This document shows, piece by piece, positions 1 through 8,916 of a stretch of DNA of 37,668 bases. Every line of letters begins with the position of its first letter. The first letter of the stretch is position 1. The position numbers and the translations under genes were made by a program. The stretch covers positions 1 to 37,668 of the forward strand of contig JAUIGQ010000010.1 of the NCBI GenBank assembly GCA_030429925.1, given 5' to 3'. The notes below the pieces were generated by a model. It did no database searches, had not been told where the DNA came from, and saw only the letters and a list, made by a program, of their open reading frames with translations. This stretch comes from Bacteroidia bacterium (GTDB taxonomy: Bacteria; Bacteroidota; Bacteroidia; Flavobacteriales_E; Vicingaceae).

Positions 1-549
1 GCTTCTATACTCTAGACCAAGCAGGTCAACCACTCTGGAAATAACAGTCCCTGCTGCTTCCTCAACCGTTTGAGGTTGACTGTAAAAAGAGGGGATGGCC
101 GGACAAATGATCCCACCGGCCCTAGTGATCTTGCTCATATTCTCTAGGTGGATAAGACTCAGAGGGGTTTCTCTTGCTACTAAAATTAGCTTTCTTCTTT
201 CTTTGAGAATTACATCAGCTGCTCTGGTTGTGAGGTCGTTGGAAATTCCTGAAGCAATTCTACCTAAAGTGCCCATACTGCATGGAGCGATCACCATATT
301 CTCATATTGAGCAGATCCAGAGGCAAAAGGTGCCATGAAGTCATTCTTTTCATAGAATTGGAACGGATACTTCTCAAAATCTTTGTTGCCCAGTTCGTGC
401 TCCCAAACATATTTGGCATTATCTGAAATCACCACACCAACTTGATCGATCTGATCTCCTAGTTCTGAAAATGCGTCCATCAGAAGCTTTGCATAGATGG
501 AGCCGGAAGCGCCGGTTACCGCCAACACGATCTTCTTATTGCTCCCCAT
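1..549 (-). CDS. ubiX: Flavin prenyltransferase UbiX, 3' end cut by window edge
   Basis: This gene makes prenylated FMN, the cofactor of UbiD-type decarboxylases, by joining a dimethylallyl group to FMN in the cytoplasm. The translation opens MGSNKKIVLAVTGASGSIYA, with the FMN-binding TGASGSIYA loop near residues 12-20. It later shows the UbiX signatures APCSMGTLGRIASG, TRAADVILKERR and ARETPLSLIHLENM. The ATG at 549-547 is the natural start because the glycine-rich loop follows at once. About 183 codons are visible and the frame is still open at base 1, so perhaps 5-15 residues are missing compared with the usual ~190-200. The start overlaps the end of the upstream barrel gene by 14 bases, so the two are probably translationally coupled in the minus-strand operon. 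No UbiD partner lies in the window. Family assignment is very secure; the pathway served is unknown. Confidence 0.93.
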   Translation of the reverse strand, partial: MGSNKKIVLAVTGASGSIYAKLLMDAFSELGDQIDQVGVVISDNAKYVWEHELGNKDFEKYPFQFYEKNDFMAPFASGSAQYENMVIAPCSMGTLGRIASGISNDLTTRAADVILKERRKLILVARETPLSLIHLENMSKITRAGGIICPAIPSFYSQPQTVEEAAGTVISRVVDLLGLEYRS

Positions 550-1159
550 AGAATACGTATCTGAGATTGAAACTTAGCACATGATGAAACATTCCGCTAT
601 CAAACAAATATCTAGCTTCACTATCATATTGTCTGAAGTGTACCACCGAACTGCTATATCTAAAGTTCATCATGAGGCTTTCTGTAAAGTGAAAATAAAT
701 ACCACCGAGAAGTCCAACATCGTAGTTATTGAATTGGTTCAACTCAGGAGGAATTTCAAAGACGCCTATCTCATCTTCCAGATGTGTTCCGATCAACTGA
801 CCATAATAAGCACCTGCTTCAAATTTAAAACGCTTATAATCCATTCTTGCCATTACCGGGATCTCTATGTAGTTCATTCTGAGTAAGAAGAACTCCGTAT
901 CTCCTTCACTGGTATTTGGATTTCTTCTGCTACCTTTCTGTGAATAGTTGATCTCCATTTGCAAATTGATCTTTTTGGAGATATCTATATTGGAGAACAA
1001 TCCGCCAATGATACCGGCTTTATTAAATCCGCTATAGCCATCTCCTGATACTTGAGAAGCATTGATACCAAAGAGAGCACCGGCATTAAAGCTCTGAGAA
1101 TAGAGGCAAGACCCGATAAATATCAGCAATGAGAGTAGAAGGTAGGACTTACTTTTCAT
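536..1159 (-). CDS. Outer-membrane beta-barrel protein, PorT-like family
   Basis: This 207-residue protein has a clear signal peptide (residues 1-21, MKSKSYLLLSLLIFIGSCLY followed by SQ). It then shows alternating amphipathic strands such as NAGALFGINASQVSG, INLQMEINYSQKGSRR and FKFEAGAYYGQLIG. The pattern matches the small PorT/OMP_b-brl_2 type outer-membrane barrels of Bacteroidota: a G-N-A-rich first strand, a QMEINYSQKG strand near residue 65-75, and a final aromatic strand LSFNLRYVFYG. A cysteine in the signal region (GSCLYSQ) could suggest a lipobox, but the AQ/SQ-type cleavage site fits signal peptidase I better. The gene lies 32 bases downstream of the Omp28-like gene and overlaps ubiX. 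Such barrels are common and mostly uncharacterised, so no specific substrate can be named. It is not necessarily PorT itself. Confidence 0.8.
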   Translation of the reverse strand: MKSKSYLLLSLLIFIGSCLYSQSFNAGALFGINASQVSGDGYSGFNKAGIIGGLFSNIDISKKINLQMEINYSQKGSRRNPNTSEGDTEFFLLRMNYIEIPVMARMDYKRFKFEAGAYYGQLIGTHLEDEIGVFEIPPELNQFNNYDVGLLGGIYFHFTESLMMNFRYSSSVVHFRQYDSEARYLFDSGMFHHVLSFNLRYVFYGEQ

Positions 1160-1191
1160 TAGTATATAAAAGTAAGCAATGGCTTTGAAAG

Positions 1192-2127
1192 CTATTCACT
1201 TACATGAGCGGCATTTGCCTGAATGATCTCGTAAGAGGTGACATCACTATCATAGATAAAAGCAATAGATTCTAAGTCATTTGCTTTCCAGCTAGGGTCC
1301 AATGGTAAAATATACTGGATCTTTTGTGTTTCACCTTGATTAGCTTCGTTCAAGCTTTTTCCCCAAGTGTCATTCACGATCTTTCTAAGCATATGCCTAT
1401 GATCATAGTCCGGTTGATCTACTGTAATGTTCAATTGCCAATCTATAATGTGGTCTTCAGCCACAAACACTTGAAGGTTGTAGTCCTCTTGTAGGGTCTC
1501 AAGCCATTCTATTTCAATATCAATTCTCAGGAGATTTGAAGCCGCACTGTAAAAATTTCTCATCTTAATGACCGCCTTTGGGTTGTCATCCTTGATTGCG
1601 TTGATGGCACCTTCCCAGCTATTTACAGGAGTGACAGCACCACCTATTCTGCTAACCATACCCCTAGGGTAAGCATCTCCCGGGTTGAATGTTGTAGCAT
1701 AAGTTTCAGCTTTGCCACTTGGAGGCCGGTGGTCGCTTTTGTACTTATCGCCTGTTTGTTTTGGTTCGGCAAATTTTCCTGCATGTATTGAAACAGGAAT
1801 CAGTTGATCTCCTAAAATAGTATCTAGTCGGATTACCTCTGCTGCTCCAATCGGACAATTCAAACAGGTATGTCCGGTAAATTCTTCCAATACAATGAAT
1901 CTTCTATTGCTATTGTCGTATCCATCTAAGGAATCCCAGCTATTGGAATTAATTAGGTCCAATAACTGTTCTGAGTTGCTAATGCCCAGAGAAGGGTCAG
2001 TGATGTACTCTGTTTCTCCATCTAAGGAAAAAGAGCTTCCTTGATCTTTTGGAATAGGGTCATCTATCTTGTCACAGCTAGATATGATAATACTAATGAT
2101 ACTAAGTGCAAATATTATTTTCTTCAT
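1192..2127 (-). CDS. Omp28-related lipoprotein with thioredoxin-like CxxC motif
   Basis: The chosen ATG at 2127-2125 gives 311 residues and a lipoprotein signal: MKKIIFALSIISIIISSC, with the lipid-modified cysteine at residue 18. An in-frame start upstream would add 24 residues without a signal sequence and would run into the preceding gene. After an acidic linker the segment FIVLEEFTGHTCLNCPIGAA carries a CxxC pair (C88, C91) in a thioredoxin-like setting. This is the hallmark of the Omp28 family first described as a Porphyromonas outer-membrane antigen. The remaining ~190 residues have beta-rich character. The gene starts 10 bases after the DUF6029 gene and the same transcript begins with a TlpA-like gene, so it probably works in envelope thiol chemistry. 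The actual substrate is unknown. Surface or periplasmic exposure cannot be settled from sequence. Confidence 0.85.
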   Translation of the reverse strand: MKKIIFALSIISIIISSCDKIDDPIPKDQGSSFSLDGETEYITDPSLGISNSEQLLDLINSNSWDSLDGYDNSNRRFIVLEEFTGHTCLNCPIGAAEVIRLDTILGDQLIPVSIHAGKFAEPKQTGDKYKSDHRPPSGKAETYATTFNPGDAYPRGMVSRIGGAVTPVNSWEGAINAIKDDNPKAVIKMRNFYSAASNLLRIDIEIEWLETLQEDYNLQVFVAEDHIIDWQLNITVDQPDYDHRHMLRKIVNDTWGKSLNEANQGETQKIQYILPLDPSWKANDLESIAFIYDSDVTSYEIIQANAAHVSE

Positions 2128-2137
2128 ATCCAATATT

Positions 2138-3799
2138 TTAGAAACTACTGGTAATAGAAAGGTAGAGTCCACTTGAAGCCGGAACAACTCTGCAAACACC
2201 TCCTACACAGAAGATACCTGCTCTTTGTCTACCATAGCTCATGGTGATCCTATTACCCCCATTATTGTAACCAATAGATGCATTATAATAATGAATTTGT
2301 TTTTTACTGTCCTCATTCCCGTAATTGTATTGGTCCATTAGGGCAAAGAACCAATGAGGAGAATAAGAATATTCCAAAAGGAGTGTTGCCCAATCTCCTT
2401 GATCTTGTTCTGTGAACAATACTTGAGCTTCCGTTCTCAAAGAATTTCTCATATTGAACTTATAGGTAACATCTGCAATTCCAATGTTTGCATATACAGT
2501 TGGCTCTCCAGGTTTCCCTTCTATGACGTCTTTATTGTAGACGAGGTTGGCATAGGTAAACCTACCTTTCACCTTTTTAGAGAACTTTTTGGTCAATTGG
2601 GTATTGAAGTCCTTAAAGTAAACTTCTCCTACTTCGAACCATTTTGATTCATAACCTTGTCTCTTTGTAAGTTCATCATTGAGATGGGTAGTGTCCAGGT
2701 TATTGGCGGTAGCATAGTTTACTTGAATATCCATTCCATATTTGCCACCTAAAAGACTCCCTTTATCAAATTTGTAGATCAGATCAGCTTGATAGGCAAC
2801 TTCTCCATTTAACTGAACTGCATATGGATAAAGAGTTGCTAAAAGATTGTAAGTGTGTTGTTTGGTCAATGCTGGTAGATAATTGATCAATAGGTTTTGC
2901 TGATCAGCAGTTCTATCTGAACGGAAACTCATATTGTCGTTTCTTTTGGCTGCCAAGACCAATCCAAATCCTTTTCTGGAGTAGGAGGTCTGAACGAACA
3001 GGGCTTCACCCGGCTTGTAGATATATCCATTGTCGGCAGATGGATCATTTGCTTTGTATGCATACTCGGCATTGACATTAAAATAACCATGGGTTAAATT
3101 GATCCTTCCAGCGCCTGCCCCAACATTTTCAGGGAGCACATATCTTGAGTCTTGATCTGCTTGATATTTGCTAATGCCACTTGCTCCCAAGATGATCCTA
3201 GTTTTACTTTCACTAAATCCATTGATAGCCTCATTGAGACTTAATTCAACATCTAATCCTCTCACGATTCCTTCCCCATATTCGAAAAATATTCTCTGAA
3301 CACCGGTTACTCCTGTAACAGTTAATCCCCTTGCTAAAGAATACTTAACTCGAACTCCATCCATCATATTGTCATATCCCAATCCTCTTTCTTCATAGGT
3401 CCTGAAAATTAGTCCGTTTCCAAATTGCTCATAGAAATTACCTACAGTTACACTTAATCTTTTCTTCTGGAAGGAGGCAAAGCGGTAGGTTAATCCATTT
3501 CCCTTATACCCATCTGGAAAACCTAATAAAGCATTCAGGTAACTCTCGTATCTGACACCCATAGAGAAGGGCCCATTGGTATATACAAGGTTTAAGAATC
3601 CATTGGACAGGATCTTTTCAGGAACATCTTGCGCCCCGATCAAGGAATCTTCCTGATAATATTGCATATCCAGTTGAAAGTTTCCCCTTACTTCTCCATT
3701 ACTCAGTATCTGATCAACAGATTGAGCATTGATATTACTTATTGAAAAAATTGAGATAGTTAGGCCAATGGCCAGCTTGGTTAGAGAGATATTCTTCAT
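2138..3799 (-). CDS. DUF6029 family outer-membrane protein
   Basis: This 553-residue protein begins with a signal peptide (residues 1-25, ending NINAQ). It consists of repeated amphipathic beta strands ending in a C-terminal aromatic strand (SGLYLSITSSF), as expected for a large outer-membrane barrel. The early segment GEVRGNFQLDMQYYQEDSLIG, followed by NGFLNLVYTNGPFSMGVRYE and VTVGNFYEQFGNGLIFRTYEE, matches from memory the Bacteroidota family filed as DUF6029. Two cysteines near the C-terminus (FCVGGVCRVV) are unusual for a barrel and could form a disulfide. It lies 37 bases downstream of the TlpA-like gene and 10 bases before the Omp28-like gene. That arrangement suggests the three act together at the outer membrane. 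The function of the family is not known to me. Confidence 0.82.
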   Translation of the reverse strand: MKNISLTKLAIGLTISIFSISNINAQSVDQILSNGEVRGNFQLDMQYYQEDSLIGAQDVPEKILSNGFLNLVYTNGPFSMGVRYESYLNALLGFPDGYKGNGLTYRFASFQKKRLSVTVGNFYEQFGNGLIFRTYEERGLGYDNMMDGVRVKYSLARGLTVTGVTGVQRIFFEYGEGIVRGLDVELSLNEAINGFSESKTRIILGASGISKYQADQDSRYVLPENVGAGAGRINLTHGYFNVNAEYAYKANDPSADNGYIYKPGEALFVQTSYSRKGFGLVLAAKRNDNMSFRSDRTADQQNLLINYLPALTKQHTYNLLATLYPYAVQLNGEVAYQADLIYKFDKGSLLGGKYGMDIQVNYATANNLDTTHLNDELTKRQGYESKWFEVGEVYFKDFNTQLTKKFSKKVKGRFTYANLVYNKDVIEGKPGEPTVYANIGIADVTYKFNMRNSLRTEAQVLFTEQDQGDWATLLLEYSYSPHWFFALMDQYNYGNEDSKKQIHYYNASIGYNNGGNRITMSYGRQRAGIFCVGGVCRVVPASSGLYLSITSSF

Positions 3800-3836
3800 C
3801 TAATTCTTGAGCCAATCAGCTCTTTAAATTATTCGA

Positions 3837-4352
3837 TCATTCAATGCTTTCGCCTGCTGCAAGCTTTTTTACAAGCTCATATAATTCGTACTCATCTCCT
3901 TCAGAGTATGAATTGTGCTGCCATACGATGTTTCCTTTGTTGTCAACTAAAAAAGTATGAGGTACATTATTGACACCTAAGGCTCTTTTAAAGTCGCCAT
4001 TTGGGTCAATATAAACATCATATTCCCAGCCTTTTCCATTAACGTAGGGTGCTACTTTGGCGAAATTCCTTGTATCGTCTATCGACATTGCAACTAACTT
4101 TACGCCTGTTTCATCTACCCAGTCTTCATACATTTCTGCAATATTGTTTAGCTCTCTCTTACAGGGGCTGCACCAGGTTGCCCAGAAGTTGATGATGATG
4201 GGGCCATCGTTCTTGATCTCACCGGTATTGAACTTAGATCCGTCCATTTTCTTCACGTCTACAGCAGGGATCTTGTTCTTTGTATTTTGCGCATAGCTAA
4301 GGCTAGTACCGAAAAGCAATGCACAAATCAATAGGCTTTTGATAATTTTCAT
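3837..4352 (-). CDS. TlpA-type periplasmic thiol-disulfide oxidoreductase
   Basis: This 171-residue exported thioredoxin has a signal peptide at residues 1-21 (ending SLSYA), then a TlpA/ResA fold. The redox motif WCSPC lies at residues 60-64 in the strand-loop IINFWATWCSPCKREL. The cis-proline loop appears later as NNVPHTFLVDNKG. It would reduce or isomerise disulfides of exported proteins in the periplasm. It is the first gene of the minus-strand cluster leading into DUF6029, Omp28-like, barrel and ubiX genes, so CxxC proteins occur at two points of one operon. No membrane electron donor such as CcdA/DsbD lies in the window. The family call is secure; the partner proteins are inferred from position only. 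Confidence 0.93.
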   Translation of the reverse strand: MKIIKSLLICALLFGTSLSYAQNTKNKIPAVDVKKMDGSKFNTGEIKNDGPIIINFWATWCSPCKRELNNIAEMYEDWVDETGVKLVAMSIDDTRNFAKVAPYVNGKGWEYDVYIDPNGDFKRALGVNNVPHTFLVDNKGNIVWQHNSYSEGDEYELYELVKKLAAGESIE

Positions 4353-4406
4353 GCTTAATGTTTTTAGGGAAGGGCTAAATTACGAATTCATTCAAACAGA
4401 TTTTCT

Positions 4407-4414
4407 TAAATTTG
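4407..4414 (+). promoter_or_regulatory. Candidate Bacteroidetes -7 box upstream of the small T9SS cargo gene
   Basis: The octamer TAAATTTG is an exact match to the Bacteroidetes -7 consensus TAnnTTTG and lies 25 bases before the ATG at 4440. No clear TTTG box is seen about 20 bases further upstream, so support is only partial. Confidence 0.35.
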
Positions 4415-4439
4415 TTGATTCACTATAGATGAAGAGATT

Positions 4440-5213
4440 ATGAAAAAACTTTTATTATTTGTTTTTATAGTTGGAGCCTCATTATCCATGAGTGCCCAAA
4501 ATATAGAAATTTGGAACTCAAGTGGTAACGAAAACCTTACCAATGATACTATGATATTTTGGCATGCAGTATCTCCTAATGTTGTAGAGGATGATTTCAA
4601 GCACGATAATTTTGCCAAGATCGTTAACAAATCTGGCGGTTCGATGACCATAAAGCTTAGAAGAATTGAACATCAGACAATCAGCGGTACAGCTGATTAT
4701 CTATGTTGGGGAGCCACTTGTTTTGGCGCATACAATGCAGGTGATTCTGTTGATTGGTATGTTGATGATCAAGCAGTTGTTGCTTCTGGTGATACAGCCG
4801 GTGGAACTGGCTTAGTGGTTTATTTGATCGCCAACGATCAGGTAGGAGAAGCATTATACCAATATCATTTCTACAACAATGAAAATCCTTCTGACTCTGC
4901 ATCAGTTTATGTAAGATGGTCAATCTCATTGTTTACTGAAATTGAAGACATAGCAAATGCCGTTCAGAAGATGCAAGTTTATCCAAACCCTGCAGCTGAT
5001 AATTTTACAGTAGATCTTAATGCCGGAATAAAGGCGGATAACCAAGAAGTAATTATTAGAGATATGTTGGGTAAGGTGATCAGAAGAGAAAACATCCCAA
5101 GTGCACAAGAAAAATTCTATTTCTCTACCTCGGAGATGCAAGGAGGTATTTATTTTGTTTCTTATGCTATAGATGGAGAAATCTTGAAAACGAACAAATT
5201 AGTGGTGAAGTAA
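4440..5213 (+). CDS. Small secreted protein with T9SS type A sorting domain
   Basis: This 257-residue protein has a signal peptide (MKKLLLFVFIVGASLSMSAQ). A beta-sandwich-like region follows (about residues 21-165), with two cysteines in DYLCWGATCFGAYN that probably pair. The C-terminal sorting domain runs from about residue 178: it opens MQVYPNPAADNFTVDL, continues with RDMLGKVIRREN and ends GGIYFVSYAIDG and LKTNKLVVK. The YPNP opening and basic VVK ending are the classic type A signals for the type IX secretion system, which removes this domain and anchors the cargo on the cell surface or releases it. SprA, the translocon that would export it, is encoded about 4 kb downstream. The central domain resembles short Bacteroidota secreted proteins of unknown role. 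I do not know its function. Confidence 0.85.
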   Translation: MKKLLLFVFIVGASLSMSAQNIEIWNSSGNENLTNDTMIFWHAVSPNVVEDDFKHDNFAKIVNKSGGSMTIKLRRIEHQTISGTADYLCWGATCFGAYNAGDSVDWYVDDQAVVASGDTAGGTGLVVYLIANDQVGEALYQYHFYNNENPSDSASVYVRWSISLFTEIEDIANAVQKMQVYPNPAADNFTVDLNAGIKADNQEVIIRDMLGKVIRRENIPSAQEKFYFSTSEMQGGIYFVSYAIDGEILKTNKLVVK

Positions 5214-5241
5214 TTCAACACTTCGATACCCTTATAAATGA

Positions 5242-5267
5242 AAAAGGAAGCTAATTAGCTTCCTTTT
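5242..5267. terminator. Bidirectional terminator between cargo gene and sirtuin gene
   Basis: A perfect 26-base palindrome has arms AAAAGGAAGCTAA and TTAGCTTCCTTTT meeting without a loop, followed by a C and six T residues. It sits between two convergent genes and contains the last codons and the stop codon of the sirtuin gene. It can therefore serve transcripts from both directions. Confidence 0.8.
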
Positions 5268-5955
5268 CTTTTTTCAACTCTTTTTCAATGATCTTCAGCC
5301 CATCAGCTGCTGTGGTTTGGATCAAGGTCCAATCTTTAGAAAAGCTATACTTAGGAAGCTTTGGGTCTACAAGAAAACATTTGGTATTTGGACTGATACA
5401 ACCTACTAAGCCGGCTGCCGGGTAAACATTCAAGGAAGTCCCGATCGTAATGAATATATCTGCCTCATTTACTAGTGCATCAGCCTTGTCCATCAGGGGA
5501 ACAGATTCTCCAAACCAAACAACATGAGGCCTGAGCTGGCTTCCTTTTTCACATTTATCTCCAAGTTTGATCTCCTTTTTCCACTCGTAGGTGAGGTTGG
5601 AATCAACCAGACTTCTAGCTTTCAATAGCTCTCCATGCAGATGCAAAACTTTTGTTGAGCCGGCTCTCTCATGCAGATCGTCAATATTCTGTGTGATGAT
5701 CTGCACGTCGTAGTTCTTTTCCCATTTGGCAATGATCTTATGGGCCTTATTTGGTTTTGCCTTCAGCAATTGAGACCTTCTCATATTGTAGAACTCGAGA
5801 ACTAGCTTAGGGTCTCTTTTCCAGGCACTAGGGGTGGCAACTTCTTCTACGTTGTAACTTTCCCAAAGGCCTCCATTATCGCGAAAGGTCTTCAAGCCAC
5901 TCTCTGCGCTCATTCCCGCCCCACTAAAGACTACGATCTTCGCTTTTTTGCCCAT
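5251..5955 (-). CDS. Sir2-family NAD-dependent protein deacylase (class III-like, CobB/SIRT5 type)
   Basis: This 234-residue sirtuin removes acyl groups from protein lysines using NAD+. The NAD-binding motif GAGMSAESG is at residues 12-20, FRDNGGLW follows, TQNIDDLH is at 88-95 and the catalytic histidine is in LHGE (H107). The pair Y56 and R59 in YNMRR matches the YxxR pair that lets class III sirtuins accept succinyl or malonyl groups. I chose the ATG at 5955-5953; a GTG seven codons upstream is possible but adds residues absent from typical family members. Only one cysteine (C135) is present where four zinc ligands are usual, so the structural zinc site appears lost. The gene converges on the cargo gene and is divergent from the malic enzyme gene. 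Confidence 0.9.
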   Translation of the reverse strand: MGKKAKIVVFSGAGMSAESGLKTFRDNGGLWESYNVEEVATPSAWKRDPKLVLEFYNMRRSQLLKAKPNKAHKIIAKWEKNYDVQIITQNIDDLHERAGSTKVLHLHGELLKARSLVDSNLTYEWKKEIKLGDKCEKGSQLRPHVVWFGESVPLMDKADALVNEADIFITIGTSLNVYPAAGLVGCISPNTKCFLVDPKLPKYSFSKDWTLIQTTAADGLKIIEKELKKEKEAN

Positions 5956-6038
5956 TGTTGAATTGCTTGCTGACACAGTATTTACTGTTTTTTTAACCTT
6001 TGGTATTGCTTACATTTATCAACCCTAAATTTAAGCAA

Positions 6039-8312
6039 ATGCCTGACTCTAGAAAGAAATTGGAAGCTCTTGATTATCACTCAGATGGAAGAGCCGGAAA
6101 GATAGAGATCAAACCCACCAAACCATACAGTTCTCAGCGTGATCTTTCTTTGGCATACTCACCCGGAGTAGCTGAGCCTTGTTTGAAGATCCAAGAAGAT
6201 AAAGAGAATGCCTTCAAGTACACTACCAAAGGAAATCTGGTTGCAGTAATTAGCAATGGAACAGCTGTGCTTGGCTTGGGAGATATAGGAGCTCTGGCCT
6301 CAAAGCCGGTAATGGAAGGAAAGGCATTGCTCTTTAAGATATTTGCCGATATCGATGTTTTTGATATTGAGGTCGACAATAAGGATATCGACTCCTTTGT
6401 TAATACGGTAAAAGCTATAGCTCCAACCTTTGGGGGGATCAATCTTGAAGATATCAAAGCTCCGGAATGTTTTGAGATCGAAGAGAGACTGAAGAATGAG
6501 TTAGACATCCCCGTCATGCATGATGATCAGCATGGTACAGCCATTATCTCATCTGCCGCATTGCTCAATGCATTGGAGATCGCAAAGAAAAAGATCAAGG
6601 AAGTTAAGGTGGTGGTGAATGGTGCCGGTGCCTCAGCTATGGCCTGTACTAAGCTATATATGGCTCTTGGAGTTCAAAAGAAGAATGTGGTTGTGGTAGA
6701 TAGCAAAGGGGTGATTAGAAAAGATAGAAAGGAACTCAATAAGTATAAAAAGGAACTGGCAACTTCAAGGGATATCAACACCTTGGAGGAGGCACTTAAG
6801 GATGCCGATGTCTTTCTGGGCTTGTCAAAAGGGAATATCCTTTCCAAGAAAATGGTTCAGAGCATGGCTAATGATCCTATTGTTTTTGCCTTAGCGAACC
6901 CCGATCCGGAGATAGCTTACAAAGATGCTAAAGCAGCCAGAAAGGATGTGATCATGGCAACCGGAAGGTCTGATAATCCAAATCAAGTAAACAATGTACT
7001 TGGTTTTCCCTTCATCTTTAGAGGGGCTTTAGATGTCAGAGCAACGGCCATTAACGAAGAGATGAAACTTGCTGCAGTCAAAGCAATTGCAGCCCTTGCC
7101 AAAGAACCTGTTCCGGAGGTTGTAAACGAAGCATATAGCTCGAGGAATTTGAGTTTCGGAAAAGACTTTATCATTCCAAAACCAATGGATCCGCGACTCT
7201 TGGTTGCAGTTGCACCGGCTGTTGCAAAGGCCGCTATGGATTCAGGAGTTGCTCAACATAAGATAGAAGATTGGGAAGAATATAAGATCGAGTTAAATAC
7301 AAGATTGGGCCTAGACAATAAGCTGATCAAGAACATGACAGAAAGGGCTCAAAGAAAGCCACAAAGGGTGGTCTTTGTCGAGTCCGACAATTACAAGGTT
7401 TTGAAGGCTGCCCAAATCGTTAAGGATGAAAATATTGCCATTCCGATCTTGCTTGGAAACGAGGACAGGATCAAAGCCCTTATTGAAGAGAATAAACTTG
7501 AGCTGGATGGTGTTCAGATCATCGACCCTAAAGATGAAGTAAATAAAGATCAACGCTATGCCTATGGAGATATCTTCTTCAAGAAAAGACAGAGAAGAGG
7601 AGTAACTCAGTACGAAGCAAGACATAAGATGCGGGATCGAAATTATTTCGGTTCCATGATGGTTGAAAGTGGAGATGCCGATGCATTGATCAGTGGCATC
7701 ACTAGGAACTATCCTGAAACCATTCGACCTGCTTTGCAATTGATAGGAACAGAAGAGGGAGTGAAGAAAATTGCCGGAATGTATATCCTGATCACTAAGA
7801 ATGGACCGGTATTCTTTGCTGATACAACGATCAATGTAGACCCAACTGCTAGAGATTTGGCAGATATTGCTGTGCTTACAGCAGCTTCAGTTGAAAGGTT
7901 CAAGATACGTCCCAGAATAGCCATGCTCTCCTTTGCAAACTTCGGCTCTACAGATTATGCCCAAGCAAAGAAAGTGGGAGAAGCTGTTTCTATACTTCAT
8001 AAAGAGCATCCGGATTTGATCGTAGACGGAGAGTTACAGGCAAACTTTGCTCTAAATTCATCTAAGATGAAGGAAAAGTTTCCCTTCTCCAAACTAGTAG
8101 ATCGCAAGGTGAATGTGCTAATTTTCCCCAATCTATCTGCCGGTAATATTGCCTATAAGTTAGTTCAAGAAATGGGTGAATTAGAAGCGATAGGTCCAAT
8201 CCTATTGGGTCTTCAAAAACCGGTGCATGTACTGCAATTAGGCAGTAGTGTTAGGGAAATCGTGAATATGGTTACAATTGCATCAGTGGATGCACTAACA
8301 AGAAAAAAATAA
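6039..8312 (+). CDS. maeB: NADP-dependent malic enzyme with C-terminal phosphotransacetylase-like domain
   Basis: This gene decarboxylates malate to pyruvate, making NADPH. The 757-residue product has the bacterial long architecture. A malic N-terminal domain (about 18-150) shows [13 protein letters not shown] and [20 protein letters not shown]. The NAD-binding domain (about 160-395) includes MHDDQHGTA and [15 protein letters not shown]-terminal PTA/PTB-like domain (about 430-755) shows [30 protein letters not shown] and [11 protein letters not shown]. The C-terminal domain in such enzymes usually acts in allosteric control, for example by acetyl-CoA, not in catalysis. The ATG at 6039 is chosen over an in-frame TTG at 6000 because [21 protein letters not shown] is the typical family start. 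It precedes ruvA by 10 bases and the order malic enzyme - ruvA - sprA is widely kept in Bacteroidota. Confidence 0.95.
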   Translation: MPDSRKKLEALDYHSDGRAGKIEIKPTKPYSSQRDLSLAYSPGVAEPCLKIQEDKENAFKYTTKGNLVAVISNGTAVLGLGDIGALASKPVMEGKALLFKIFADIDVFDIEVDNKDIDSFVNTVKAIAPTFGGINLEDIKAPECFEIEERLKNELDIPVMHDDQHGTAIISSAALLNALEIAKKKIKEVKVVVNGAGASAMACTKLYMALGVQKKNVVVVDSKGVIRKDRKELNKYKKELATSRDINTLEEALKDADVFLGLSKGNILSKKMVQSMANDPIVFALANPDPEIAYKDAKAARKDVIMATGRSDNPNQVNNVLGFPFIFRGALDVRATAINEEMKLAAVKAIAALAKEPVPEVVNEAYSSRNLSFGKDFIIPKPMDPRLLVAVAPAVAKAAMDSGVAQHKIEDWEEYKIELNTRLGLDNKLIKNMTERAQRKPQRVVFVESDNYKVLKAAQIVKDENIAIPILLGNEDRIKALIEENKLELDGVQIIDPKDEVNKDQRYAYGDIFFKKRQRRGVTQYEARHKMRDRNYFGSMMVESGDADALISGITRNYPETIRPALQLIGTEEGVKKIAGMYILITKNGPVFFADTTINVDPTARDLADIAVLTAASVERFKIRPRIAMLSFANFGSTDYAQAKKVGEAVSILHKEHPDLIVDGELQANFALNSSKMKEKFPFSKLVDRKVNVLIFPNLSAGNIAYKLVQEMGELEAIGPILLGLQKPVHVLQLGSSVREIVNMVTIASVDALTRKK

Positions 8313-8322
8313 TTTCAATTCA

Positions 8323-8904
8323 ATGATTGCACAAATTAGGGGAAGACTGATTGAGAAGAATCCAACTTATGCCATAATTGATTGCAATGGTGTAGGCTAT
8401 CAATTGAACATCTCACTGAATACTTACAGTAAAATGGGAGATGATGAAAATTGTAAATTATATACCCAATTGATCGTCAGAGAAGATGCTCAATTGCTCT
8501 ATGGATTCTACGATCTGTCTGAAAAACAATTGTTTCAATTATTGATCTCTGTTTCAGGTGTTGGAGCGGCAACTGCACTTACGGTTTTATCGGCCGGAGA
8601 CCCTCAGGAAATAGCGGAAGCTATCATAAGTGGAGACGTTGCTTGGTTCAAAAGTGTCAAAGGCATAGGACCAAAATCTGCTCAGAGGATCATCATCGAT
8701 CTCAAAGATAAGGTGGGAGTAGCCTTTGATGTAGATAATATTTCTCAATCTGAGGGCAATACTGTTAAAGATGAGGCGTTATCAGCTTTGGTCATGCTTG
8801 GTTTTAATAAAAACCAAGCAGAAAAAACTATTGGTAGAATCCTAAAAACGAATAGCGAATACGGCGTAGAGGAAGTGATCAAGCTGGCTCTTAAAGGGCT
8901 ATAA
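8323..8904 (+). CDS. ruvA: Holliday junction branch migration protein RuvA
   Basis: This 193-residue DNA-binding subunit forms a tetramer on four-way DNA junctions and positions the RuvB motor for branch migration. The N-terminal OB fold opens MIAQIRGRLIEKNPTYAIID. Two helix-hairpin-helix motifs are visible: SVSGVGAATALTVL (about residues 74-87) and VKGIGPKSAQRIIIDL (about 109-124). The C-terminal domain that touches RuvB is the segment DEALSALVMLGFNKNQAEKTI, ending with VEEVIKLALKGL. Length and domain order are normal. The ATG lies 10 bases after the malic enzyme stop and sprA begins 12 bases after the ruvA stop, so the three are probably co-transcribed. RuvB and RuvC are not encoded here. 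Confidence 0.96.
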   Translation: MIAQIRGRLIEKNPTYAIIDCNGVGYQLNISLNTYSKMGDDENCKLYTQLIVREDAQLLYGFYDLSEKQLFQLLISVSGVGAATALTVLSAGDPQEIAEAIISGDVAWFKSVKGIGPKSAQRIIIDLKDKVGVAFDVDNISQSEGNTVKDEALSALVMLGFNKNQAEKTIGRILKTNSEYGVEEVIKLALKGL

Positions 8905-8916
8905 AACCCATCTCAA

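Noticed and set aside
95-310. Short plus-strand open frame at the left edge
   Set aside because: It lies antisense to ubiX, whose motifs are clear on the minus strand.
5999-6033. TTTG followed by TAAATTTA as a promoter for the malic enzyme gene
   Set aside because: Spacing of 23 bases exceeds the usual 19-21 and the transcript would begin at the start codon, so support is too weak to list.
6134-7924. Several minus-strand open frames of 60-140 codons opposite the malic enzyme gene
   Set aside because: Composition and position are those of antisense shadows of a strongly conserved gene; no recognisable protein features.
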